From Cyclobacterium sp. SYSU L10401 (GTDB taxonomy: Bacteria > Bacteroidota > Bacteroidia > Cytophagales > Cyclobacteriaceae), in contig NZ_WOFO01000003.1 in the NCBI RefSeq assembly GCF_010993705.1, positions 553,637 through 617,636 on the forward strand: 64,000 nucleotides of DNA. Direction: 5' to 3'. Position 1 is the first letter of the stretch. Every line of letters starts with the position of its first letter. The translations under genes were made by a program, and so were the position numbers. The notes below the pieces were generated by a model. That model ran no database searches. It was not told the DNA's origin and saw only the letters and a list, made by a program, of their open reading frames with translations. Below are positions 18,637-27,712 of this stretch, piece by piece.

Positions 18637-18759
18637 GGCAATTATAGAGGTTATTGGTCCAGGCGTATCAATAGAGAATACCGATTGGTTTATGCGGTGT
18701 CAGGAACAAAAGGGAGGGACCAGAAATGTACCATTATTCAGTGCAGGTTTCATTATTAA
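18637..18759 (+). pseudogene. yoeB: Truncated YoeB toxin: C-terminal half only
   Basis: Starting 8 nt after the yefM stop, 40 codons read in a +1 frame give NYRGYWSRRINREYRLVYAV and later CTIIQCRFHY followed by TAA. This matches the C-terminal half of YoeB (SGFWSRRI...EHRLVYAV...CRYHY), including the late Arg and the terminal His-Tyr of the active site. The N-terminal half, with the catalytic Glu, and any start codon are absent; upstream in this frame is the end of yefM. An ATG at 18630 is in a different frame. A deletion between yefM and mid-yoeB is the simplest explanation. Confidence 0.88.
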
Positions 18760-18939
18760 TTGATGGTGTGGAATTATCAGTATTTAACATAATATAAATT
18801 ATATAACACCCGGTGGAATAAGAATTAAATAACATTGCTCTATCGGATGATTTTCTTAAGATTAGTTTTTACGCTAAAGCAAATCACAAAGTATCATTTA
18901 GATAGTCCACCATTAGAAATTGAATCCAAATTCCACCCG

Positions 18940-19407
18940 TTAGTTACCAAGTATATAATCAAACTTTCTAAAATCCACCACCTTGAAAAAATCCTGGATA
19001 CCCGGGAACCTGGGATTAACCAATAGATTGTGTTCTTCCGGATAAAAAGATAAGTGCAACCGGGCGGATGGAACCCTTAAAAATGGAAAACTATTTTCTA
19101 CCAACCACAGTTTGCCAAAATCTTGTGTTGCTTTGTTATGTGGCAGCATGTCCCAGTTCTGTGGCAGACTTTCTTTATCAAGGGTACCAATCAGTTCACT
19201 GTCAAGGATTTCATAAATAACCACATACCAGGTTTTAAGAGCAGTAGAAGTACCTTTGATACACAGGTATTCCAAAGCCGCCAGAGCTGCCGAACTACTG
19301 GCATATATCATAGGATAAGCTTTGGGATTCCACCTTCCCCCTGACAAAGAACTACTAAAAGGTTCCCGGTGGTATTTTTCCGACATCATGCGGTAATAGG
19401 TCAACAT
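18940..19407 (-). CDS. RES-domain toxin (NAD+-depleting)
   Basis: The 155-residue RES domain is full length. Diagnostic motifs are SGGRWNPKAYPMIYAS near the N-terminus, the conserved glutamate in ALAALEYLCIKG, and VPSARLHLSFYPEEHNLLVN, followed by NPRFPGIQDFF. Characterised RES toxins degrade NAD+, by phosphorolysis or hydrolysis, causing growth arrest. Its antitoxin is encoded 2 nt upstream. All family motifs are kept, so this is the one apparently working toxin-antitoxin pair of the island. Confidence 0.92.
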   Translation of the reverse strand: MLTYYRMMSEKYHREPFSSSLSGGRWNPKAYPMIYASSSAALAALEYLCIKGTSTALKTWYVVIYEILDSELIGTLDKESLPQNWDMLPHNKATQDFGKLWLVENSFPFLRVPSARLHLSFYPEEHNLLVNPRFPGIQDFFKVVDFRKFDYILGN

Positions 19408-19409
19408 GC

Positions 19410-19967
19410 CTACATGACATTTCCGAAGTGAAGCGCATCTATAGCCTCATGCGCCAGGTCTATCCCCATCATGGATACCAATAGGTCCCTGGGTTTGACT
19501 TGACCCAAAGCCATATTTGGTGTATTCAGCCAGGATTTTAAGCTGGATTCCCGACCAAAAATCTCCATTCCCTTTTTGATCACTTCGTCCATTTTAAAAA
19601 ACTGGTAAGAACCAGGTATGCCGATTTTACTGTCAGCAGACCACCTGGAAATAGTGCTTTGGGAAACTGCGGCCGCCTTGGCCAAATCAACGATTTTAAG
19701 ATCCAGAAAATCAATTATCGGGGAAATCTCAGCATAGGTCAATTTATCCTCAAGCTTTCTAGCCACCTCTGCCAAACTCCTGGCACCTTTAAAATCCTTT
19801 AAGAAATAACCATATCCGTTCTTGACCACATAACTGACTTGCTGGTCTCCCTTATTGACCACAAAAGTATCAGAAATGCCATAGGGCTTTTCATAATCAC
19901 TAATATAAGATAGGTCTTCCGACTTAAAGGCTTTGTATTTCTTACTTTTTTTCATTTGACATACCAA
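19410..19967 (-). CDS. Xre/MbcA/ParS-type antitoxin for the RES toxin (DUF2384)
   Basis: In this 185-residue protein the middle carries a helix-turn-helix (IVDLAKAAAVSQSTISRWSAD). The C-terminal DUF2384 toxin-binding domain is clear: GRESSLKSWLNTPNMALG followed by KPRDLLVSMMGIDLAHEAID. It precedes the RES gene by 2 nt in the same operon, the standard antitoxin-first order for this family. A later start at MKKSKKY is possible. It probably autoregulates the operon promoter. Confidence 0.92.
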   Translation of the reverse strand: MVCQMKKSKKYKAFKSEDLSYISDYEKPYGISDTFVVNKGDQQVSYVVKNGYGYFLKDFKGARSLAEVARKLEDKLTYAEISPIIDFLDLKIVDLAKAAAVSQSTISRWSADSKIGIPGSYQFFKMDEVIKKGMEIFGRESSLKSWLNTPNMALGQVKPRDLLVSMMGIDLAHEAIDALHFGNVM

Positions 19968-20028
19968 TATATATCATTTGAAGGATTAAAACAAACCTTT
20001 TACTATCTTTTACTTTGTGTATTGATTT

Positions 20029-21264
20029 TCAATTACTTAACACCTCCCCACTCCTTCTATTCCCCGACTCATCCACCCAGTAGATGTACCAAAGCATGGC
20101 ATCTGAAGGAATAGTGACTTTACCTTTGGCTTTACCGAGAGGGATCAGTTGCCAGTTCCTTTCCGGACTCCGTTTCGCATCTGCGGTGTATGCCAGGTAA
20201 ACTTCTTTCGGCGCAGGAGCAATCGAATACCTGGCCTGACTCCCCTTTTGGCTCAATTTAATTGAACTAATAAATTCGGCTTTGTTTTCCAATTGGGTAC
20301 TGATAAAGTGGTCAATTTCCACAGGTTCAGCTCCGTGCAAATGACTGTGTTTCAGTTCCGGTATCATGGAATACTGCGCATTACTGGCCAGGTTCGCTGT
20401 TTTTTGCCAGTTTTCAACGAAATAGGCAAAATCATTGGTGCCGTTGATAAACAGCATGGGTACCCTTGCATGGGCCACATAACTGGAAGGATCCCATAGT
20501 GCTACCCAGCGTTGCGTCCCTTCCATGCCAAGGGAGTCAAACTGACCGTCCCAGGCGCTTCCTTCATGCAGGAAACCCGCTCCATATACCGGTACCGCCG
20601 CAGCAAACCGGTGGTCCACGCCGGCTACCAGGTTGGTTAGGTACCCGCCCCAGCTGATCCCGGTTAGCGCAGTCCGATCGGGGTCTACCTCTGGAAAGGA
20701 ACGGATCAGGGAGTGGGCCCGAATGATATTGGATACGGAATGGAATTGCCATTGGGCGGTAAAGTCTTTGTCTAACCGGAAAAACTTGTGCTCGTCATCC
20801 TGCCGTGGGCCTCCGGCTGCGAGCCGGGTGCTTTTTGAACCCCAGGGGTTGTCTTGCTCCTCAGTGGGTAACGGCTGATTACCACTTAGGTCCATGGCAA
20901 TGGCGGCGTATCCTCTTTCGGCCCATTCCTGTGCCCAAATTCGAAAGGCCGTCCCTCCCCCACCGTGAACCAGCACGATTCCGGGAAACTCCCCGGTTCC
21001 CGGATTTTTTCCATCCAATGTAGCCGGGCTGGCGTAGTACGCAAAAACCTCCGTCACCTTTCCTTCATATTCCTCACCGGTATAGATCAGTGACCAGACA
21101 GCATCGGTCTGATTTATCCATTCAAAATCGGGGGCTGCTGATAAGGTTGCTAAATCCCAGGGAATTCGCCCCTCCAGATCCGGCGGGAGAGCAAGTCCGG
21201 TTTGCGCAACTACAAGGCCCCGTAAAAGAAAGAGGGCTAAGCCGATTAAAATCGTGTTTTTCAT
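20029..21264 (-). CDS. Secreted alpha/beta hydrolase (acetyl-esterase / dienelactone-hydrolase-like)
   Basis: The preferred start is MKNTILIGLALFLLRGLVVAQ, a signal peptide; a longer frame from 21342 adds 26 unconvincing residues that overlap the upstream antitoxin gene. The fold motifs are the oxyanion HGGGG in LVHGGGGTAFR, the nucleophile elbow GISWGGY, the acid Asp in INGTNDFAYF and the His in LKHSHLHG. A C-terminal beta-rich domain of about 90 residues (VYLAYTADAKRSPERNWQ) is unassigned. It is probably a periplasmic carbohydrate or small-ester hydrolase. Confidence 0.85.
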   Translation of the reverse strand: MKNTILIGLALFLLRGLVVAQTGLALPPDLEGRIPWDLATLSAAPDFEWINQTDAVWSLIYTGEEYEGKVTEVFAYYASPATLDGKNPGTGEFPGIVLVHGGGGTAFRIWAQEWAERGYAAIAMDLSGNQPLPTEEQDNPWGSKSTRLAAGGPRQDDEHKFFRLDKDFTAQWQFHSVSNIIRAHSLIRSFPEVDPDRTALTGISWGGYLTNLVAGVDHRFAAAVPVYGAGFLHEGSAWDGQFDSLGMEGTQRWVALWDPSSYVAHARVPMLFINGTNDFAYFVENWQKTANLASNAQYSMIPELKHSHLHGAEPVEIDHFISTQLENKAEFISSIKLSQKGSQARYSIAPAPKEVYLAYTADAKRSPERNWQLIPLGKAKGKVTIPSDAMLWYIYWVDESGNRRSGEVLSN

Positions 21265-21271
21265 GCTCCTG

Positions 21272-21709
21272 CTACTTTTGGGTATACAATTGCCCCTGTT
21301 CGGCATTCCCATTTTGTTTATTGGTAACCTGGAATAATTCATAGGTACGATTAAAAGCGTCCTGTCGAACCTTAAATCTATCGGAGAGTAGGCGAATTAC
21401 GTTTTTTGACAGCCCTTTCTTATAATTCAAGATGTCCGAAACATGCCCCTTTGAAATCGCTAGCAATTGGGCAAGGTCACGCTGCTTCATATGATTATCC
21501 CCCATTAAGGATTTTAACAGTTGAATGGGATCAAGTTCCTCCAAAGTAGCGTGCGCTTCATCATACTTTTCAATTAAGAGTGTAATGGTCTCGATAAGGT
21601 CATGGAGTTCATCAGAAGGGTTTTCCCTGTATTCGTTGGTTAACTTTTCAAGGTCGCTACAATACATCCAGTATTGTTCTTCAGACCTTATGATAGTATA
21701 AGCTTTCAT
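21272..21709 (-). CDS. HigA-type antitoxin (COG5499-like), toxin reduced to a fragment
   Basis: The 145 residues have an N-terminal helical part (RSEEQYWMYCSDLEKL, the family start pattern) followed by an XRE helix-turn-helix (QRDLAQLLAISKGHVSDILN). In intact loci a HigB mRNA interferase is encoded immediately upstream. Here only a 38-codon fragment remains in that place, overlapping the start codon by ATGA. The gene may persist as a regulator or as protection against related toxins. Confidence 0.85.
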   Translation of the reverse strand: MKAYTIIRSEEQYWMYCSDLEKLTNEYRENPSDELHDLIETITLLIEKYDEAHATLEELDPIQLLKSLMGDNHMKQRDLAQLLAISKGHVSDILNYKKGLSKNVIRLLSDRFKVRQDAFNRTYELFQVTNKQNGNAEQGQLYTQK

Positions 21710-21822
21710 TCTATTATCATTAAACTAAAATCATCTACGATGTACTGCAAATTGTGCTTACATAATTTTGAATATGCAGCGTGTGTACCATACTTCTTTC
21801 TCCTTAAAGCGAAACCATACAA
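21706..21822 (-). pseudogene. Remnant of a HigB toxin C-terminus
   Basis: Reading the minus strand towards the HigA start gives YGTHAAYSKLCKHNLQYI and a stop that overlaps the antitoxin ATG as ATGA. GTHAAYSK resembles the C-terminal GTHAEYDK motif of HigB-type mRNA interferases, and the position and overlap are those of a HigB/HigA junction. An in-frame TGA lies directly before the fragment (21823-21825), and no HigB sequence was recognised further upstream. The match is short, so the assignment is tentative. Confidence 0.5.
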
Positions 21823-21896
21823 TCAAAAAGACTTAAAACAACCATGATACCCATCCAATATCCCGTGCTTTTCTTTCCCACACAACCTGATACGAT

Positions 21897-22769
21897 TTAA
21901 AATTCTAACCGCAAAACCATCTCACTAATACTCTCCGTTGTCGCATACACCACCCCTTGCTGATGCATAAAGGTGGTTTCCGGCGCATTGAGGTGTAGTT
22001 TTTCACCTTTCATATTCGAGACCGGTAAGCCCAATTCCTCAAATATCAGGCGGGTGGCGGCAAAATCCCAGATGCTGCCACCTCCCGTTTGTGGTCGGGG
22101 AAATTTAACATAGCAGGCATTGGCATGGGACAAGACACCCAAGGCATTCCGGACCGCACCAAAACCGATATGATCAACCACATCCCGGTAATTTTGGGCT
22201 TTTGCCCATTGCTTCATCTGTTCGGTAAATGCGTTAAAATAGTCGGCCGACTGCATGCTGCTGTCCATATAGATATGGAAGACCTTATCATCGCTTGAAT
22301 TTCCTAATTTAAATGGCTGGCCATCTAGGACCACCCCTTCTCCCTTTATAGCGCTGTAACATTCATCCTCATCAGGTATATAGACTAGGCCGATTACAGG
22401 ATCTCCGGATTGGGAAACGAGGGCAATGGAAACGGCATACCCCGGCCGCTGCTCCGTAAAGGGCAAGGTACCGTCTAACGGGTCAATGCACCAGAAATAG
22501 TCGGTATACAAACGGGATTGATCATCGGCTGCCTCTTCCGTCAGTACGCCCAGATCGTATTGGGCAATACCGGGCCGTAAATGTTCTAAAATAATTTCCT
22601 GCGCCTTAAAATCGACCTCGGTCACTAACTGGGAAGCCCTGGAATATCCCCCCTGCTTGTCCTGTAGGTCATGGGGTTGATCTACCTGCGATTGAATCAT
22701 TTGCCCCGCTTTGATACTTGCTTTAATGGCACTTTGGCAAAGTGCGGAAAGGATGTTTTTGTTGAGCAT
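21897..22769 (-). CDS. Inositol-monophosphatase-family phosphatase (CysQ/IMPase-like)
   Basis: The 290-residue protein shows the metal-site motifs of the lithium-sensitive phosphatase family: VLTEEAADD (motif with paired Glu), CIDPLDGTLPF (DPxDGT) and WDFAATRLIFEELG (WDxA near the C-terminus). Likely substrates are inositol phosphate or 3'-phosphoadenosine 5'-phosphate; sequence alone does not decide. It abuts the upstream kinase gene with no gap, suggesting a two-gene operon. Confidence 0.9.
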   Translation of the reverse strand: MLNKNILSALCQSAIKASIKAGQMIQSQVDQPHDLQDKQGGYSRASQLVTEVDFKAQEIILEHLRPGIAQYDLGVLTEEAADDQSRLYTDYFWCIDPLDGTLPFTEQRPGYAVSIALVSQSGDPVIGLVYIPDEDECYSAIKGEGVVLDGQPFKLGNSSDDKVFHIYMDSSMQSADYFNAFTEQMKQWAKAQNYRDVVDHIGFGAVRNALGVLSHANACYVKFPRPQTGGGSIWDFAATRLIFEELGLPVSNMKGEKLHLNAPETTFMHQQGVVYATTESISEMVLRLEF

Positions 22770-23741
22770 TTAAACGTAATTTAGTTCTTCCAATACCGAT
22801 CGTGTCAGTCGCTCGCTGTACCCATGCATCTTCCAGTGGCCGGCACTCCAGCCATCCAGAAAGCGGTACAAATCGGCCCAGGCGAAGGCGTATAACTTCG
22901 TCCACTCTTTTTTAACCAATTGAAAGTCAATGGATTTATCAAGTGCCATTTCAAGTGAATTAAAATAGTGGTTCAGCAATTCATCCTCATGTATTTCGCA
23001 GGCTTCTGCGGTAAAACAACTGCTGATAAAATAGGCAACATCTTTTATGCCACAGCCTTTTCCAACGTATTGAAAATCCACCGCTGCCACCTGGTCTTCC
23101 GGGCCGAAACAGAAATTTGCCAATTTGGCGTCGCCATGTACAAGGGTTTGAAAGGTAGCTTCATTGAGCCTTTGATCGATCAGCGAAGCAGCCTGCTTCA
23201 GGGGTATATGATTCATCTTTGCCAACTCATCAGGCCGGGTTTCTAAATGCCAATACGTTCCCATTTCCCAGAGGCCAATGGGCGGTACCTGCATAAATTT
23301 GGCATGAAAACGGGCCAGCCAGGTCAGGCAGTTTTTGGCTGCTGCCAAGGAAACCGTATCGGGTGTCAAACGTCTGGGAAAACCCAAGGCATTCAGGTCT
23401 TCCATGATAATCAACCGCGAACTTTCCTGTGTTTCCGCATGTAATAATTGAGGAACTTTACAATCTGGTCCCGTTAACCTGGCATAATGCTGGTACCAGT
23501 AGCTTTCCACGGCATAGGATTTGATTTTACGTTGATGGGACAAATCGGTATTCCAACCCCGGGGGTGTTTACCAGGCTGAGGTAATTGTATGTGCTTTAC
23601 AATAACCGACGGATACTTCCCTCCTACTAATTTATAGCGTTTAATGGAGCCGTAACCACTCCATAAAGTCTGAACATGCGCGATCTCCCGGATGGTGGTG
23701 GCACCGGTACAATTAAGAATTTGGGAGGCTATTGGAGGCAT
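22770..23741 (-). CDS. Small-molecule phosphotransferase, aminoglycoside/ecdysteroid kinase-like
   Basis: The 323 residues have a protein-kinase-like fold: IVKH lysine region near residue 50, LIIMEDLNALGFPRR hinge, catalytic loop LVHGDAKLANFCF and the metal-binding AAVDFQYVGKGCGIKDVAYF. These are characteristic of the APH and EcKinase-like superfamily, which phosphorylate small hydroxylated molecules. It is followed directly by the IMPase-family phosphatase, so a kinase/phosphatase pair acting on one metabolite is possible. Confidence 0.85.
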   Translation of the reverse strand: MPPIASQILNCTGATTIREIAHVQTLWSGYGSIKRYKLVGGKYPSVIVKHIQLPQPGKHPRGWNTDLSHQRKIKSYAVESYWYQHYARLTGPDCKVPQLLHAETQESSRLIIMEDLNALGFPRRLTPDTVSLAAAKNCLTWLARFHAKFMQVPPIGLWEMGTYWHLETRPDELAKMNHIPLKQAASLIDQRLNEATFQTLVHGDAKLANFCFGPEDQVAAVDFQYVGKGCGIKDVAYFISSCFTAEACEIHEDELLNHYFNSLEMALDKSIDFQLVKKEWTKLYAFAWADLYRFLDGWSAGHWKMHGYSERLTRSVLEELNYV

Positions 23742-24089
23742 GGATTTTTTGGCAATGTATGGTTATTGAGATGGGGTTGGCCTACGTAGGTTTCGGCAGC
23801 CTTCTCATGAGAGGCGATACCGGCATCAAATAAACTAGCGTAGCTGCTCTGTTAACAGCTCATCAGGATAGCTGCCGAAAGCCATAACTCGACAAGGATA
23901 AGTGACACATTGATTTTTTGCATGGAGCAGGTTATTGGATATTGCAAAATACGTTAAATCCGAACGAATGTCGGTTGACAAATGTAAAAAATCAACTTCC
24001 ATTTTTCACAGTCCGGCATGACTTCCGATGGCATTCAATGGAAATAATTGCGCTGTTTCGGGTGAAACAACCGAAAAATCGTTATTTAT
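23742..24089. other. Intergenic region with a long inverted repeat
   Basis: About 350 nt. The 10-nt arms TTTCGGCAGC (23791-23800) and GCTGCCGAAA (23871-23880) flank 70 nt containing the small palindrome CTGTTAACAG (23849-23858). This could be a palindromic repeat element or part of the untranslated leader of the kinase gene. No coding frame is supported. Confidence 0.45.
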
Positions 24090-25118
24090 TTACCGGCACA
24101 ACAGCACCTTAGCTCCCTTCACATGCTTCTGTTTCAAGTCCATTATGGCTTTGTTGGCTTCTGTAAATGGATAGGTTTCTACTGCAGGTATAATCGGAAT
24201 GGAAGCTGCCAGATTAAGAAATTCTTCTACATCTGATCTGGTAATGTTGGCTACTGTCTTTATTTCTTTTTCCATCCACAGATGATCCTGATAAGAGAGG
24301 TGCATAAGGGCTTCCTGGTCTTTGGATTCTTTTCGGATAGCATTGATCACCAGCCTGCCTCCGGGCTTTAGCTGCAGCAAGGACTCAATTGAAGTGGTCC
24401 AAACCGGGGTAGTATCAATGATGGCATTGAGCTTTTGAGGAGCTGTATCCGTAACTTTTCCCGCCCAACTGGCTCCCAGATCCATAGCAAACGCTTGCTC
24501 CTCTTTACTCCTGGCAAAAACAAATAAAGGGGAATTTGGGTACTGGTGGCGGGCCATTTTCAGAACCAGATGACCTGATGCTCCAAATCCTGTAAGCCCA
24601 AGCGTTTGTCCATCAGCAATGCCCGTCAGGTTAAGGGACCGGTAACCGATGGCACCGGCACACAATAATGGAGCAGCTTCAACATCGGAAAACCTGGATG
24701 GAATACGATAAGCAAATCGCTCGTCAACCACCATAAATTGGGCATATCCCCCGTTTTTATCCCTTCCTGTAGCCCTGAAATCAGGGCATAGATTTTCCAG
24801 GCCTACCAAACAAAATTCACATTGCCCACAGGCAGAATATATCCAGGCTACTCCTACTCTATCTCCATTTTTAAAATTTTTAGAGCCTTTGCCACATTTG
24901 TCTACCAAACCTACAACCTGATGACCTGGCACAATGGGGTATTTTTCAGGGGGGGTCCGGCCTTCAATTTCATCCAATTCCGTGTGGCAAATCCCACAAC
25001 AACTAATTTTAATCCTTATTTCAAAATCTTTCGGTTCAGGTACCGGCATTTCTGCCAGTTCCAGAGGATGTGCCACTTCATCCAGATTTGAAATTCTATG
25101 TAGGAGCCAGGCTTTCAT
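24090..25118 (-). CDS. Zinc-dependent alcohol dehydrogenase (MDR family)
   Basis: The 342 residues carry catalytic zinc ligands Cys41 (CGICHTELDE) and His66 (VPGHQVVG) and structural zinc cysteines 97, 100, 103 and 111 (CGQCEFCLVGLENLC). The Rossmann cofactor region is LGLTGFGASGHLVLKMA, where GFGASG stands in place of the common GxGxxG. The family oxidises alcohols or reduces aldehydes with NAD(P). It is monocistronic. Substrate preference cannot be read from the sequence. Confidence 0.93.
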   Translation of the reverse strand: MKAWLLHRISNLDEVAHPLELAEMPVPEPKDFEIRIKISCCGICHTELDEIEGRTPPEKYPIVPGHQVVGLVDKCGKGSKNFKNGDRVGVAWIYSACGQCEFCLVGLENLCPDFRATGRDKNGGYAQFMVVDERFAYRIPSRFSDVEAAPLLCAGAIGYRSLNLTGIADGQTLGLTGFGASGHLVLKMARHQYPNSPLFVFARSKEEQAFAMDLGASWAGKVTDTAPQKLNAIIDTTPVWTTSIESLLQLKPGGRLVINAIRKESKDQEALMHLSYQDHLWMEKEIKTVANITRSDVEEFLNLAASIPIIPAVETYPFTEANKAIMDLKQKHVKGAKVLLCR

Positions 25119-25330
25119 AAAGTTTAAAGGTTTATTTCAATTCAATAAGGCAATGATCTACCTAATCATACCTTCAATTTACAATAATAGATCCTAATGT
25201 GCTGGATTAGCTTAAATTTCTTCTATTAATAATATTGCCAAAGCAATATCATAGATGCAAATGATTTTTATCATTTAAAATTGTTTTATATCTAACTACC
25301 TTACTTTTTCTATTAACTGCAAGATTTATC

Positions 25331-27712
25331 ATGTCTACCAATTGTATCCCTTTTTCATCCATCAAAAACAAAGACCTCCCCCTGGTAGGGGGAAAAAATG
25401 CTTCTCTCGGTGAAATGCTGGCAACACTTGCTCCCCTGGGCATTAAAATACCGGACGGATTTGCGGTTACAGCTGCAGCGTTCCGAACCTTTATCAAAGA
25501 AAATCAACTTAAGGAAAAGTTGGAAGCAGAATTGGCAACTTTGGATAATGAAACGCTGGACAACCTGCCAACCATAGGTGCCACTTGCCGGGAGATCCTG
25601 TCTTCAGGGAAAATACCAAAAGAAATAGAAAAGGATATCGCCGCTTCTTTTGAGGCCCTCCGGTCTGGCAATGAAATTTCAGTAGCCGTAAGGAGCAGCG
25701 CCACAGCCGAAGATTTGCCTACGGCAAGTTTTGCCGGACAGCATGATAGTTTTCTGAATATTGCAGGTCTGGACAACCTGCTGAAAGCCGTTCACCGCTG
25801 TTACATTTCCCTTTTCAATGACCGGGCAATCAAATACAGGATAGACAATGGTTTTGACCATATGGACGTGGCCCTGTCTGTGGGGGTTCAGCAGATGGTT
25901 CGCTCAGATAAAGGCAGTGCGGGAGTAATTTTTACCATTGACCCGGAGACGGGATTTCAAAACGTAATATACATCACTGCTGCCTGGGGATTGGGAGAAA
26001 ACGTGGTGCAGGGAGCCGTAAATCCAGATGAATTTTTTGTTTTTAAACCATCCCTGGACAGCCAGAAAAAGAGCATCATCTACCGGAAGTTGGGAGAAAA
26101 GGAGAACAAGATGGTATATGCGGTAGGATCCGAAAAACCCATCATCAATGTTACCACCAGCCCCTCCGAAAGATCCGTTTTTTGCCTTTCAGACCAAGAC
26201 GTACAGACATTGGCGGAATGGTCCTTTAGTATAGAAAAGCATTATCAAATGGCCATGGATATTGAATGGGCCAAAGATGGATTGAGCGGAGAACTATTTA
26301 TCGTTCAGGCACGTCCGGAGACGGTGCATGGGAAGCGGGATGCCGTTTCCATTAAAGAATATACCTTAAAAACAAAAGCAACACCCATCTGCAAGGGAAA
26401 AGCCGTAGGGAGATCCATCGCCAGTGGCAGGGCCTGTATCGTCCAATCCCTGGCTGATGCCGGAAAAGTGCAAAAAGGAGATATCATTGTCGCAGACATC
26501 ACCAATCCGGATTGGAATGCCATGCTGCGCAAGGCGGTATGTATCATTACCAACAAAGGAGGAAGGACCAGTCATGCATCTATTGTAGCCAGGGAATTGG
26601 GCATCCATGCCGTGGTGGGGACCTCTGATGCTACTGAAAAACTACATGACGGTCAAGTCATCACGGCTTCCTGTATTGAAGGGGATGAAGGCATGGTTTA
26701 TGAAGGAAAGCTGGAATGGGACGAAAAGGAAATCAACGTAAGTGAAGTGCCGGAAACCCGTACCAGGCCCATGTTCATACTGGCTGACCCCCAGAAAGCG
26801 TTTGAGTTGTCTTTTTATCCCAATCAGGGCGTTGGACTACTTCGCATGGAATTCATCATCACCAACACCATAAGGATCCATCCGATGGCTTTGGTCAAAT
26901 ACCATGAACTCAGTGATAGCAATGACAAAAAAGCCATTGAAGCCATTACCCACCACTACACCAACAAGAAAACTTATTTTGTGGAAAAGCTTTCAGAATC
27001 ACTGGCGATGGTCGGGGCAGCTTTTTATCCCAAGGAAGTTATTGTCAGGATGAGTGACTTTAAAAGCAATGAGTACGCCCAACTGATCGGAGGTAAAATT
27101 TTTGAGCCAAAGGAAGAAAATCCTATGCTGGGTTTCAGGGGTGCTTCCCGCTATTACAATGAGCGGTACCGGGAAGGATTTGGCTTGGAGTGTGAAGCGA
27201 TACGGCTGGTCCGGGACGAAATGGGTTTGACCAACATCAAGGTCATGATACCCTTTTGCAGGACAGTGGAAGAAGGAAAGCGGGTTTTGGAAACCATGAA
27301 GGATTTTGGCCTGGAAAGGAGGAAAAATGGGCTGGAAGTTTATGTTATGGCCGAAATTCCGAGTAATGTGATTCTAGCCAAAGAATTTGCAGAAATATTT
27401 GATGGCTTTTCCATAGGTTCCAATGACCTGACACAACTTGTGCTTGGGATTGACAGGGATTCCGCCATCATCAGTGACCTGTTTGATGAGAATAATGAGG
27501 CGGTCAAACAAATGTTGTCCGATGTGATTCAGACCGCCAAAAAATCCGGAGTAAAAATTGGCCTCTGCGGTCAGGCCCCAAGTGACTATCCCGAATTCGC
27601 AGGATTTCTTGTGGCCCAGGGCATAGACAGTGTTTCTTTTACTCCCGATGCTTTACTCAAGGGGATAGAAAATATCAGTATTACCGAGCAAAAAGAAAAT
27701 TTCAAAAAATAG
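25331..27712 (+). CDS. ppsA: Phosphoenolpyruvate synthase
   Basis: The 793-residue enzyme makes PEP from pyruvate, ATP and water for gluconeogenesis. The N-terminal ATP-grasp domain begins GGKNASLGEML and carries SVAVRSSATAEDLPTASFAGQ. The swivelling domain carries the phosphorylated His415 in GGRTSHASIVARELG. The C-terminal TIM barrel has FSIGSNDLTQL and the catalytic Cys746 in GLCGQAPSD. Length and order are standard. Confidence 0.96.
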   Translation: MSTNCIPFSSIKNKDLPLVGGKNASLGEMLATLAPLGIKIPDGFAVTAAAFRTFIKENQLKEKLEAELATLDNETLDNLPTIGATCREILSSGKIPKEIEKDIAASFEALRSGNEISVAVRSSATAEDLPTASFAGQHDSFLNIAGLDNLLKAVHRCYISLFNDRAIKYRIDNGFDHMDVALSVGVQQMVRSDKGSAGVIFTIDPETGFQNVIYITAAWGLGENVVQGAVNPDEFFVFKPSLDSQKKSIIYRKLGEKENKMVYAVGSEKPIINVTTSPSERSVFCLSDQDVQTLAEWSFSIEKHYQMAMDIEWAKDGLSGELFIVQARPETVHGKRDAVSIKEYTLKTKATPICKGKAVGRSIASGRACIVQSLADAGKVQKGDIIVADITNPDWNAMLRKAVCIITNKGGRTSHASIVARELGIHAVVGTSDATEKLHDGQVITASCIEGDEGMVYEGKLEWDEKEINVSEVPETRTRPMFILADPQKAFELSFYPNQGVGLLRMEFIITNTIRIHPMALVKYHELSDSNDKKAIEAITHHYTNKKTYFVEKLSESLAMVGAAFYPKEVIVRMSDFKSNEYAQLIGGKIFEPKEENPMLGFRGASRYYNERYREGFGLECEAIRLVRDEMGLTNIKVMIPFCRTVEEGKRVLETMKDFGLERRKNGLEVYVMAEIPSNVILAKEFAEIFDGFSIGSNDLTQLVLGIDRDSAIISDLFDENNEAVKQMLSDVIQTAKKSGVKIGLCGQAPSDYPEFAGFLVAQGIDSVSFTPDALLKGIENISITEQKENFKK

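Noticed and set aside
18630..18764. Short frame from the ATG just after yefM as a possible new toxin
   Set aside because: The neighbouring frame gives an unmistakable YoeB C-terminus, so this frame is its shadow.
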